From assembly GCF_001294335.1 (NCBI RefSeq), contig NZ_LGKG01000164.1, forward strand, positions 26,120 to 90,119: a stretch of 64,000 nucleotides of DNA, read 5' to 3'. This document shows positions 17,673 to 26,979 of the stretch, in pieces; the first letter of the stretch is position 1; each line of letters opens with the position of its first letter. The position numbers and the translations under genes were made by a program. The notes below the pieces were generated by a model. That model was not told where the DNA came from and searched no databases. It saw only the letters and a list, made by a program, of their open reading frames with translations. Source of the DNA: Streptomyces chattanoogensis (GTDB taxonomy: Bacteria > Actinomycetota > Actinomycetes > Streptomycetales > Streptomycetaceae).

Positions 17673-20600
17673 GGTGCACTCCCCACCGCCACGCTCTGCG
17701 GCTTCTTCTTGCGGTACGCGGCGTACCAGCCGAGGCTGCCCTTGCCGGCCGGGTCGCCGAAGAGGAAGAAGTTGATGCTGGCGCCTGGTGGGAGTTTGGC
17801 GATGCCGAGAAAGCTCAGCCCGGCGTTGGAAAGGCGGAGCGTGAACAGCTTGGAGGTCTTCTCGTATTGCAGGGCAAGGCCGCTGATCGACACCTTGAGC
17901 ACACCTTCGAGGGACAGCGTCTTGGCGCCGGGCGCGGTGCCGGGCAGGCGGAGACCGACGAACGCGGAGTGCCGCGGGTCGCCCGCCCGGGACTGCGGTG
18001 ACCAGGCCAGCAGCATCGACGAGCTGAACCCGGCCTTGGCCGCGAGCGCACCGGCCGTCCCCATGGTGACCTTGGTGACGATGCCGTACCACGGTCCGTC
18101 GAGTTCCTGGACCACAGGTCCGATCGCGACCGGCAGAAATCCGTACCCGGCGGGCCGCTTGCCGGCGGGCGCGGCCACGAACCCGTCGGGCTGCAGGGCG
18201 AATTGCGAGAACAGTCCGCCCTCGCGGGGCCGGCTCGACGCGGTGTCGAAGGCGAGCCCCGAGGGGTCGAAGCGGAAGCTGACGGCGTTGGGGGTGGCGG
18301 TGGGCGAGGTGAGGTCGACCTGCAGGTGGGAGAAGGCCAGGCCCTGCCCGGACGGCGGGGCGCCGACCGGCGGGCTGCCGAACGACAGCATGTCGAATGC
18401 GGAGCCGTCGCCGCTGGTCAGCGCGGCGAAGTCGAGTGAGCCCCAGATCAGGAAACGGCTGCGGATCTCGTGCTGGTCCGCGCTGACGGTGTTGAATTGG
18501 ACCCGGTCGAAGGCGACTGCCTGCAGGACGTTGCTGTCGAGGGTGAAGACCGTCGGGGCGTCGGTCTCCATGACGTAGGTGGCCCGGCCGCCCTGACTTT
18601 GGTAACGGCCCTTCAGCACCACCGCGTTGGACGCCACCGGCCGTGTTCCGTACGAGGTGGCGGTCACCTGCGATCCGAACAGTTCGCCGGCGGTGAGCTG
18701 CGCCCGGCTGCGGAAGTCGGCGAGCGCGGCGTTGTGGAAGAGAGCCTGGAGCTGCAGGACCCGGAATGCGTACCCCTGGACCCCGTCCGGTGTCACCAGC
18801 GGCAGGTCCGGGTCGGCTCCGGCGCCCACGCTCGCGCGGAATTCGGGTGTCCGGTAGTCGATGAGGGCGAACAGGCTGCTGTCGCCGGTGATGCCGATGC
18901 TGCCTCCGGTGGCCGCGACGGGCGTGACGGTGATGCCGAAGTGGTGGGCCCGGAACTGACTGAAGTCGATCCCGGCGGACAGCCCGCGGATCTGCTCGGG
19001 CAGTCCGGAGGGGTCGATGCGGGCCCCCAGGACGAGGACGCCCCGCCAGTTCGGGTCCTGGACATGGCGCGCGAAGTCGGCGTACAGGGTGTTGCCGCGT
19101 CCCGCCTCGTCGATGGCCTCCGCGAGGTACCCCTGGAGCCACTGGGACAGCGTGCCGACGGCCTGCTCGTCGCCCGCCGCGGTGTCGCGGTGCGCGGACA
19201 CGGAACCGGGCAGCAGGGAGAAGTCGGCCGTGTCGGTCCACTTGGCGGGATGCCGTACGCGGTCGAGGACGGAGCCGTCGCAGAACTTGAAGATCACCAC
19301 ATTGCGGAAATCACCCAGGGCGGATCCCTTGCCGACGTCGGCGTGCATCGTCCAGCCGCCGATGGTGACGGAGTTGCGGAACATCGCGCCGCCCTCCGGC
19401 GCCTGCTCCCGGCCCGTCGCCATGGTGCCGAAGGGCGCGGGGTTCACGGCGACGGCGAAGACCTGATTGGCCTGGAGCAGGTTCACCATCGCCTGGGTGG
19501 GGGCGGACAGCGCCAGGTCCGCGGGGTGCGGGCCTGCGCTTCCGGTCCGGGCCAGTGTCACCGCCCGGTAGGTGCTGCCGGACAGCTCGACCAGGAACCC
19601 CTGCGGGCTCGTCGCCCTGATGGTGTCTTCCACGGCGTCGGCCACCGGGGCCGGCGAGCCGCTCCGCACCGCGACGGCACGAACGGCGGCCTTCCGCAGG
19701 GGCGACAGGATCTGGCTTTCGAAAGGGGCCAGTTCGTCGGCCGGAAAGCCGTCCGGGACGGTCCCGAGACCGGCATAGGGGACCAGCGGTACGCCGAACC
19801 CGGGAGAACCGGGGAGGAGGGTGCCGATCTCCCGCAGCGGCAGCACCTCTCCGCCACCGACCTTCGCACCGCTCCCGTACAGCGGCGCACTCTCGGGCTG
19901 GGTACGGTGCTCCGCGCTGCCCCCCTCGGCCGGCACCACCGTCACATACGAGGTCCGGCAGCGGTCCGACAACCGCGCGGCCAGCTCTCCCGGTTCGATC
20001 GCCGATGCCTGCTGGTAGGGGAACCGCGCCGCATAGGCCGCCCGGCCGGGTACGAAGCGGAACCGGTCGCAGTCCTGGTCCGATCCGGACGGCCAGGAGC
20101 GGAAGGTCATCCGGTCCAGCCCGTAGAGGCCGCAGAGCAGTTCGTGGGAGGTGCCCGGCGACGTCTCGTCCGCGACAGCCGGTGCCCAGTCGCCCGCGTA
20201 AGTGACGTAGAGCGAAGAGACGTTGGCACTCTCCTCGGTCCTCTGGAGTACCAACGATCCGGCGTACGACCGGAGTTCGTCCACTTCCCCGCCGATCGGC
20301 AGCAGGTCGATGGCGCGCCCCGTGGCGGTACGGAAATGGCTGGGCACCCGGAGAGCGGGGTTCGAGGAGGGCGTGAGAAAGGAGCGCAGCCGGCCGGTCG
20401 CGACGTCCGTGAGCGGCGAGGTGTTGTAGGGGTCGAGGGGGTCGAAGGCGCCGCACCACGGCACACGTTCATCAGCCGTCGGGGCGAGGACGGGATAGGT
20501 CTGGGCGACGGTCTCCCCGTCCGTTCCGGGGTGCGCGTACCGGATGCCCTTCGGCAGGTCGCGGAACGAGCCGAGCAGCGGCATCGTTCCCGAGGAGAGC

Positions 20601-21166
20601 AGGAAGCAGCCGGCGAGCGGCCCGGAGAAGGGGATTCCGCCCTTGGTGGCGAGGGGGCAGGAGTCGTCGTCGTTGCCCTTGCCTCCGAAGCGGATACCCG
20701 GGTCCGGGGAAAGGGCGAGGACCGCGGGGTGGTCGTCGCCGATGCTGAGAGCAGTGCCGGACGGAACGCCGAAGAGGTATCCGCTCCCCAGGTTCTGTGA
20801 CCAGTCGTCGGTGGTCTGTGGGTACGGGTCCGGCCTCAGGCGGAGGAAGTACGCGACGTCGATTCCGTGCTCCGCCAGCTGTGGCCTGATCCAGAGGCAG
20901 TACCACTTGTCCGCGGCGAACTCCCGTACGGCAGAGATGAATGCGTCAATGCTGTCCTGGTGATGTTCTTCGTACGGCACCTGCGATGCGAACAGATAGT
21001 GTGCGTGAGATCTAAGGGAGCGCCTCACCGGGATTGTTTCCTCCGGTGCGGGTTCCTCGGGGAGTAAGAGCCCGCGCCAGCCCAGCTCGTTCGGCCCGGA
21101 GGGCAGAGCATAGAGAAGCGTCTGGCCGACACGGGTGAAGGAGAGTTCCTCGTCGTTCGCCGTCAT
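17669..21166 (-). CDS. 1165-residue protein of unknown function, partner of the giant LysM protein
   Basis: A long frame of 1165 residues with no recognised domain, no signal peptide and no clear membrane helix. It is beta-rich with many G/S/T/F alternations. Near the C-terminus is the block LSNAGLSFLGIAKLPPG then NFFLFGDPAGKGSLGWYAAY, which resembles strand-rich stretches in the giant protein (GVQLSFLGYDA). The two may therefore share a fold. Histidine and tyrosine patches near residues 50-110 (HAHYLFASQVPYEEHHQDS) stand out. It is the second gene of the operon, 77 bp after the 114-aa gene, and overlaps the nuclease-fold gene as GTGA. Function is unknown; a structural or carrier role together with its neighbours is inference. 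Confidence 0.8.
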   Translation of the reverse strand: MTANDEELSFTRVGQTLLYALPSGPNELGWRGLLLPEEPAPEETIPVRRSLRSHAHYLFASQVPYEEHHQDSIDAFISAVREFAADKWYCLWIRPQLAEHGIDVAYFLRLRPDPYPQTTDDWSQNLGSGYLFGVPSGTALSIGDDHPAVLALSPDPGIRFGGKGNDDDSCPLATKGGIPFSGPLAGCFLLSSGTMPLLGSFRDLPKGIRYAHPGTDGETVAQTYPVLAPTADERVPWCGAFDPLDPYNTSPLTDVATGRLRSFLTPSSNPALRVPSHFRTATGRAIDLLPIGGEVDELRSYAGSLVLQRTEESANVSSLYVTYAGDWAPAVADETSPGTSHELLCGLYGLDRMTFRSWPSGSDQDCDRFRFVPGRAAYAARFPYQQASAIEPGELAARLSDRCRTSYVTVVPAEGGSAEHRTQPESAPLYGSGAKVGGGEVLPLREIGTLLPGSPGFGVPLVPYAGLGTVPDGFPADELAPFESQILSPLRKAAVRAVAVRSGSPAPVADAVEDTIRATSPQGFLVELSGSTYRAVTLARTGSAGPHPADLALSAPTQAMVNLLQANQVFAVAVNPAPFGTMATGREQAPEGGAMFRNSVTIGGWTMHADVGKGSALGDFRNVVIFKFCDGSVLDRVRHPAKWTDTADFSLLPGSVSAHRDTAAGDEQAVGTLSQWLQGYLAEAIDEAGRGNTLYADFARHVQDPNWRGVLVLGARIDPSGLPEQIRGLSAGIDFSQFRAHHFGITVTPVAATGGSIGITGDSSLFALIDYRTPEFRASVGAGADPDLPLVTPDGVQGYAFRVLQLQALFHNAALADFRSRAQLTAGELFGSQVTATSYGTRPVASNAVVLKGRYQSQGGRATYVMETDAPTVFTLDSNVLQAVAFDRVQFNTVSADQHEIRSRFLIWGSLDFAALTSGDGSAFDMLSFGSPPVGAPPSGQGLAFSHLQVDLTSPTATPNAVSFRFDPSGLAFDTASSRPREGGLFSQFALQPDGFVAAPAGKRPAGYGFLPVAIGPVVQELDGPWYGIVTKVTMGTAGALAAKAGFSSSMLLAWSPQSRAGDPRHSAFVGLRLPGTAPGAKTLSLEGVLKVSISGLALQYEKTSKLFTLRLSNAGLSFLGIAKLPPGASINFFLFGDPAGKGSLGWYAAYRKKKPQSVAVGSAP

Positions 21167-21243
21167 TTCCGTATGCCCTGCCGTTTCTGCGCTTTCCGGT
21201 TATGCCCCTGATCTCGGGAGGCGGAGGCGAGTCCGCGACCGGC

Positions 21244-21588
21244 TCATTCGCCCTCGAGGTTCCAGTAGCGGAAGGTTCGCGCGTGCAGGTGAGTTCCCAT
21301 CGGGTTGCTGATCTTCATGTCGTAGTAGAGGTGACCCTGGCGCCGCTCGGTGGGGATGTAGAGGCGGAAGAGGGCGCCCTTGTTGACGACGATTTCTCCG
21401 TCGACCGTCAGGTCGTCGGTCGTCTCGTCCACGGGCTGCGACTGGGTGAGCTTGGTGGTCCACAGGCGCTGCTTCGAGTCGAAAATCTCGATCAGCACCT
21501 CCTGCGGACCGTCCTTCTTCACCGTGGACTGGATCCAGATGCGATCTGTCACATCCTCACGCTTGGGTCCCCACTGACTGTCGGCCAT
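21244..21588 (-). CDS. Small beta-rich protein, first gene of the giant-protein operon
   Basis: A 114-residue protein starting at ATG 21588 behind AAGGAG; a longer frame exists upstream but lacks a ribosome site. The sequence alternates short hydrophobic and polar segments (WIQSTVKKDGPQEVLIEIFD, GALFRLYIPTERRQGHLYYD) and ends ARTFRYWNLEGE. It probably forms a compact beta sandwich. No signal peptide, cysteine or catalytic motif is visible, and I do not recognise a family. Its place as the leading gene of the operon with the 1165-aa, nuclease-fold and 3394-aa proteins suggests a binding, adaptor or chaperone-like role. That is inference from context alone. Confidence 0.75.
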   Translation of the reverse strand: MADSQWGPKREDVTDRIWIQSTVKKDGPQEVLIEIFDSKQRLWTTKLTQSQPVDETTDDLTVDGEIVVNKGALFRLYIPTERRQGHLYYDMKISNPMGTHLHARTFRYWNLEGE

Positions 21589-22264
<676 letters not shown>

Positions 22265-24022
22265 ATGTCGGAATCGCAGCAGTACGCACCGGCCGCGAGC
22301 GGTCCGCACGGGCCGCAGCTCCACGCGCCGGGCCGGGTGCGCAGCCTGCTCGACGCCGTGATGAGCCTGGGGCGGGGGCTCGAACTCCCGCAAGTGCTCA
22401 GGGGCATCGTGGAGGCGGCGGTCACCCTCACCGACGCGGAATACGGCGCGCTCGGCGTGGTCGGGGACGGGCAGCTGTCCCAGTTCCTGCCCGTCGGGAT
22501 GTCCGACGAGCTCATCGGGCTGATCGGCCGGACGCCGTGCGGTCGCGGCATCCTCGGGGAGTTGATCCGCAACCCGGCGCCACTGCGGCTCACCGACCTG
22601 ACCAAGCATCCGCGCAGCCATGGCTTTCCGGCCAACCATCCTCCGATGCGGACCTTCCTGGGGGTGCCGGTCCGGGTCCGCGACGAGGTGTTCGGCAACC
22701 TCTACCTCACCGAGAAGCGCGGCGGCGGCTCGTTCGACACGGACGACGAGGCCGTGTTGACCACGTTGTCCATCGCGGCGGGGGTAGCGATCGACAACGC
22801 CCGCATGTACCACGAGAGCCGCCGCCGCGAACGGTGGTTGGAGGCACTGAGCGAGATCACCCGCAGCTTGCTGTCCGGTACCGACGCCGACGAGGTGCTG
22901 CGGCTGATCGCCGAGCGCGCGCAGGAGGTCGCCGGCGCGGACAGCGCGGCGGTCCTGCTGCCGGCGTCCTCGTCCGCGGACCAACTGACGGTGGCGGTGG
23001 CGTGCGGTTCGGGCGCGAGCCGGATACTGGGGCTGCGCGTGCCCACCGGCGGTTCACTGCCCGGACTGGCCGTCCGCAGCGGCCGGCCCGTGGTCAGTGC
23101 CGATCTACGGGCCGACCCACGGGCGTACCCGCTGGGCCCGGGCGCCCCCGGCACCGAGGCCGTGCACCCGCCCAAGGGAGAGGAACCGCACGGCGCCGCG
23201 CTGACCGACGAGCCCCCACAGACGCACGGGCCGACGGTCGCCGTCCCGCTCCAGGTGGACACCGGCTGCGGCGCACTGCGGCTGAGCCGCCTGACCGGGC
23301 GGCCCGCCTTCGACGACGCCGAGGTCACCCTGATTTCGGGCTTCGCCGACCAGGCTGTGATCGCCTTGGAACTCGCCCGCCGGCGAGCCGAGTCGGAGGA
23401 GCTGACGGTTCTTCACGACCGTGACCGGATCGCTCGGGACCTGCACGACCTCGCCATCCAGCGGCTGTTCGCGACCGGCATCACCCTGCAGAGCGCGACC
23501 CGGCTGATCGACCGTCCGGAGGCCGCCGAACGGGTGGGCCGCGCGGTCAACGACCTGGACACCACCATCAAGATCATCCGGTCCACGATCTTCGGACTGC
23601 GCACCACCGGGGGCACCACCGGGGACGGCACCGGTGGCCGTGGTCTGCGCCGCGACCTGACCGAGACCCTCCAGCGGGCGGCCGGCCCCCTCGGCTTCAG
23701 CCCCGCCCTGCGGATCGACGGCCCGGTGGACGCCGCGGTCTCCGACGGCCTGTCCCAGCACCTCGTGGCGGTGACCGCGGAGGCCCTCAGCAACGCCGCC
23801 CGCCACGCCCACGCCCGCCACCTGGACGTCACGCTGTCGGTAACCGCGGACGCGGTGACGCTGACAGTGACGGACGACGGGGTGGGGGTCGGGGACGCAC
23901 CGCACACCGGAGGACTGGCCAACATGCAGGCCCGAGCCGACATGCACGGTGGCCGGCTGGCCGTCGAGAGGCCGGAGTGCGGTGGCACCCGCATCGTGTG
24001 GCGGGCGCCGCTGCCCGACTGA
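22265..24022 (+). CDS. GAF-domain sensor histidine kinase (DevS/DosS-like)
   Basis: A 585-residue kinase with two tandem GAF domains (about 25-190 and 200-380), followed by a HisKA_3 dimerisation domain with the phosphoacceptor box DRIARDLHDLAIQRLF and a HATPase domain. The ATPase blocks are the N-box EALSNAARHAHA, DDGVGVGD and GGLANMQARADMHGG. The domain order matches the DevS/DosS family, whose first GAF binds haem and senses oxygen, NO or CO. The start at 22265 has a GGAG about ten bases upstream. The cognate regulator is very probably the convergent gene ending at 24125. A flavohaemoprotein two genes away fits a gas- or NO-sensing role. Haem ligation here is inferred from the family, not seen. 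Confidence 0.9.
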   Translation: MSESQQYAPAASGPHGPQLHAPGRVRSLLDAVMSLGRGLELPQVLRGIVEAAVTLTDAEYGALGVVGDGQLSQFLPVGMSDELIGLIGRTPCGRGILGELIRNPAPLRLTDLTKHPRSHGFPANHPPMRTFLGVPVRVRDEVFGNLYLTEKRGGGSFDTDDEAVLTTLSIAAGVAIDNARMYHESRRRERWLEALSEITRSLLSGTDADEVLRLIAERAQEVAGADSAAVLLPASSSADQLTVAVACGSGASRILGLRVPTGGSLPGLAVRSGRPVVSADLRADPRAYPLGPGAPGTEAVHPPKGEEPHGAALTDEPPQTHGPTVAVPLQVDTGCGALRLSRLTGRPAFDDAEVTLISGFADQAVIALELARRRAESEELTVLHDRDRIARDLHDLAIQRLFATGITLQSATRLIDRPEAAERVGRAVNDLDTTIKIIRSTIFGLRTTGGTTGDGTGGRGLRRDLTETLQRAAGPLGFSPALRIDGPVDAAVSDGLSQHLVAVTAEALSNAARHAHARHLDVTLSVTADAVTLTVTDDGVGVGDAPHTGGLANMQARADMHGGRLAVERPECGGTRIVWRAPLPD

Positions 24023-24124
24023 CCTGGTCGGTTCCGGTGCCGTACACGGTCGCGCCGGGGCACCGCTCGGCTCGCGGCGCACCGGGAGTGGCGGGTCAGG
24101 CCCTGGAGGTTCCTGGTGCCGCGG

Positions 24125-24859
24125 TCACGCCCGTGGCCCCTTCAGCCGTTCGACGACCATCGCCGCCTGGACCCGGCGGCCCACCCCCAGCTTGGACAGG
24201 ATCGCGGACACCCGGTTCTTGACCGTCTTCTCCGAGAGGAACAGCCGGTCCGCAATCTGACGATTCGTCAAACCCTCGCCGATCAGGTCCAGCACCTCCC
24301 GCTCTCGCGGTGAGAGCCGGCCGAGTTCGGATGTCTCCGCCTCCGTCGCCTGGGCCCGGCCGGGGTCGCGCAGCCGCTCCATCACCCGCGTCGCGGTGCG
24401 CGGATCCAGCATCGACTGCCCCGCCGCGACCGTGCGGATCGCGTGCACCAGCGCAGTGCCGTCGATCTGCTTGAGTACGTAGCCGGCCGCCCCGGCCATG
24501 ATGGCGTCGAACAGCGCCTCGTCGTCGTCGAAGGACGTCAGCATCAGGCAGGCCAGATCCGGCACACGGGCCCGTAACTCCCGGCAGACCTCGATCCCTT
24601 CGTGGTCGCCGTCGGGTCCGTCGGTGCCGCCCAGCCGGACGTCGAGGACGGCCACCTGCGGACGGATCGCCGGCACCCGGGCGAGGGCCTGCCGGGCGTC
24701 CCCCGCCTCCCCCACGACCTCGATGTCCTCCTCGGCCTCCAGTAGGTCCCGCACACCGCGGCGGACCACCTCGTGGTCGTCGAGGATGAAGACGCGCAGC
24801 GGCATACCGGGGGCGGCGACGGGGGCGGCGGGGGCAGGGTGAACAGGCTGCTGGTTCAT
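24125..24859 (-). CDS. LuxR/NarL-family response regulator (DevR/DosR-like)
   Basis: A 244-residue regulator. The receiver domain starts after a 17-residue Pro/Ala leader: FILDDHEVVRRGV carries the acidic pair, AVLDVRLGGTDG the phosphorylated aspartate, and MLTSFDDDE and YVLKQIDG the conserved T/S and K. The C-terminal LuxR helix-turn-helix reads LSPREREVLDLIGEGLTNRQ, with SEKTVKNRVSAIL as recognition helix. The GDHEG insert after the aspartate loop is found in DevR-like regulators. I chose start 24859 because the internal ATG at 24805 lacks a ribosome site. It is convergent with the GAF kinase and divergent from the flavohaemoprotein. The palindrome at 24946-24975 is a plausible binding site for it. 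Confidence 0.9.
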   Translation of the reverse strand: MNQQPVHPAPAAPVAAPGMPLRVFILDDHEVVRRGVRDLLEAEEDIEVVGEAGDARQALARVPAIRPQVAVLDVRLGGTDGPDGDHEGIEVCRELRARVPDLACLMLTSFDDDEALFDAIMAGAAGYVLKQIDGTALVHAIRTVAAGQSMLDPRTATRVMERLRDPGRAQATEAETSELGRLSPREREVLDLIGEGLTNRQIADRLFLSEKTVKNRVSAILSKLGVGRRVQAAMVVERLKGPRA

Positions 24860-24945
24860 GCACTCTCGCTCTGTGTTCTCGCGGTTCGGCGGGGCACAAG
24901 GGTCCCGGCCACGAGGTTCGTCGGGTTCGGTGGCCCGCGCAAGGG

Positions 24946-24975
24946 CCGAACGGCCCCGGGACCGGGGCCGTTCGG
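24946..24975. promoter_or_regulatory. 30-bp near-perfect palindrome in the divergent regulator/flavohaemoprotein promoter region
   Basis: Two 14-bp arms, CCGAACGGCCCCGG and CCGGGGCCGTTCGG, flank a 2-bp centre (GA). It lies 87 bp from the response-regulator start and 50 bp from the flavohaemoprotein start. As an exact dyad between divergent genes it is well placed to be an operator, most likely for the DevR-like regulator or an NO-responsive repressor. As RNA it would also form a very stable hairpin in either leader. Confidence 0.6.
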
Positions 24976-25024
24976 GCAAGGAACCGGGTTGCGAGACTGG
25001 CACTCCCGTCAGGAGGTCGATTCC

Positions 25025-26392
25025 ATGCAGCAGTCCCACCAGCCCGCACATTCCGCTTCTCACGTTCCGTCCGGGCGGTCCGGCGCGGGCACCGTCGGCG
25101 GCGAGTACCACGCCCTGCTCGCCCGGCACGACGCCATGCGGCTGCGCCGGCGCATCCTCAGCCAAGGCGGGGCAACCGCGCCGGACTCAACGCCCGCTTC
25201 CTACGACGGCGCCGCGGACCAGCAGCTGATCACCCAGTACCTCGGCCTGGTCACGCCGTTCGGCGACCTGATCGCCCGCCTCTACGACGAGATGTTCGCC
25301 CGGTGGCCCTACCTGCGGTCGCTGTTTCCCGAGGGCATGGACTTCCAGCGTGCCCATCTGGCCCGCGCCTTCTGGTACCTGATCGAGAATCTGCACCGCC
25401 CCGCAGAGGTGGCCGCCTACTTCCGGCAGCTCGGCCATGACCACCGCAAGCTCGGGGTGCGTCCGGTGCACTACGAGGCGTTCGAGGCGGCACTGTGCGC
25501 GGCGCTGCGGAGCACCGCCGGACCCCGCTGGGCCGAGGCGGCGGAACAGGCATGGGTGCGGATGTTACGGTTCGCCGTCGCGTCGATGGTCGACGGCGCC
25601 GACGCCGCGCTCGCCGAACCCCCGTGCTGGCAGGGCACGGTCACCGCCCATCAGCGGCGCAGCCCGGACCTCGCGGTGCTGCGGATCCGGCTGCCCGAGC
25701 CGTACCCGTACCGGGCCGGCCAGTTCGCGGCGGTCGAGTCCCCACTGATTCCCCAGGCGTGGCGGCACTACTCCCTCGCGTCGGCGCCGGGGCCCGGCGG
25801 CGAGGTGGAACTCCACGTTCGATGCACCGGTCCCGGCGGAGTCAGCGAGGCCCTGGTCAGCGGCACCCGGGTCGGCGACATCCTGCGCCTGGGCCCGGCG
25901 CACGGCACGATGACACTCCGGGAGGAAGACCGCTCCCGCGACCTGCTGATGGTGGCGGGCGGCACGGGCTGGGCGCCGATCAAGGCGCTGCTCGAGGAGT
26001 GGGTGGGCCGTCGCCGCGGGACCGGTGGTCTTCCGCAGCGCCCGGCCGGCCGGGTGGACCTCTTCGTCGGCGCCCGCAGTCGCGCCGAGCTGTATGACGT
26101 CGCGGCGCTGACCCGGTTGGCGGCACGCCACGACCGGTTGAGGGTGGTCCAGGTACTGGACGTGGACGTCGTACCGGAGAACGTCGGCCCGCCGGCCGCG
26201 TACAGTCCGCTGGCCGAGGCGGTGGCGCGGCACGGGCAGCGGTCGCATCACTGCGCCTTTGTCAGTGGTCCGCCGGCCATGGTCGGTGCCACGGTCGCGC
26301 GGCTGACCGCGGCCGGCATGCCGGCCGACCACATCCGCCACGACCCGGTGCCCGCCCCGCTGATCCCGCCGGCCGACGGCCGCGCGGCGTAG
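25025..26392 (+). CDS. Flavohaemoprotein-like globin/FAD/NAD reductase (nitric oxide dioxygenase type)
   Basis: A 455-residue protein starting at 25025 behind AGGAGG. After a variable N-terminal leader of about 55 residues comes a globin domain (about 65-195): FGDLIARLYDEMFARWPYL, then DHRKLGVRPVHYEAFEAAL, where the first His fits the proximal haem ligand. An FAD-binding barrel follows with the RHYSLAS motif (R-x-Y-S), then an NAD-binding domain with VAGGTGWAPIKALLEE and CAFVSGPPAMV. Such proteins convert NO and O2 to nitrate in the cytoplasm. It is longer at the N-terminus than classical Hmp (about 400). Context with a DevS/DevR-like pair and a shared palindromic promoter suggests induction by NO or low oxygen. 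Confidence 0.88.
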   Translation: MQQSHQPAHSASHVPSGRSGAGTVGGEYHALLARHDAMRLRRRILSQGGATAPDSTPASYDGAADQQLITQYLGLVTPFGDLIARLYDEMFARWPYLRSLFPEGMDFQRAHLARAFWYLIENLHRPAEVAAYFRQLGHDHRKLGVRPVHYEAFEAALCAALRSTAGPRWAEAAEQAWVRMLRFAVASMVDGADAALAEPPCWQGTVTAHQRRSPDLAVLRIRLPEPYPYRAGQFAAVESPLIPQAWRHYSLASAPGPGGEVELHVRCTGPGGVSEALVSGTRVGDILRLGPAHGTMTLREEDRSRDLLMVAGGTGWAPIKALLEEWVGRRRGTGGLPQRPAGRVDLFVGARSRAELYDVAALTRLAARHDRLRVVQVLDVDVVPENVGPPAAYSPLAEAVARHGQRSHHCAFVSGPPAMVGATVARLTAAGMPADHIRHDPVPAPLIPPADGRAA

Positions 26393-26979
26393 ACGTCTCT
26401 ACGCGCTGGCGGTGCCGCAGTTCCAGCAGAGCGATCGCCCTGCCCCGGGTGCTGGTGGCCCCGAGCCCCGTGTCGGTGGCCATGGGCAGATCAGGCGGTA
26501 CTTCACTCCGGCGGGTGCGTACTGACTTCCTTCGATGTCATCAAGCGGCTCCCCCTCCGCGCCCTCCAGGCGGGCGACGAAATCAGCGCCCGGACATCGC
26601 GACCCCCGACATTCAGGGCGCGGATATCAGATGGGGACCACTTCGACCACCGAGTCCAGCAGTTCGCGGAGCTCTCAGGGAACCCCACGCGTCTTCTGAG
26701 CCCGCCCGCGGGTCACCGTCCGCGATCCATACCGCGCGACCGCTCGTCTACGAGGAAGGGCACACGCCGAACGGACGCCCGAACCTGCATATCTTCTATG
26801 CCTTCAGACTTTCCACCAGAACGGGCTACACGAGATCTCCGCCCCAACTGTTTGAATAATGGGGCAATCAAAACACCCTGCGCCGGGCGCGGAATAACTC
26901 CGCCCTGGAGAGCCAGGATCCCTTCCGGATCACATGGCAGTGGCATGGGTGCCGTGTCTGGGAAGGAGCGCCGCAGACG
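26393..26979. other. Gene-poor stretch between flavohaemoprotein and secreted RelA/SpoT-fold gene
   Basis: No reading frame in these 587 bp has convincing coding character; the short frames on both strands lack ribosome sites and recognisable motifs. A minus-strand stretch around 26470-26680 has some protein-like runs (for example ELLDSVVEVVPI), but it is broken by stops and may be a decayed gene. The last 100 bp should hold the promoter of the secreted protein gene. Confidence 0.4.
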
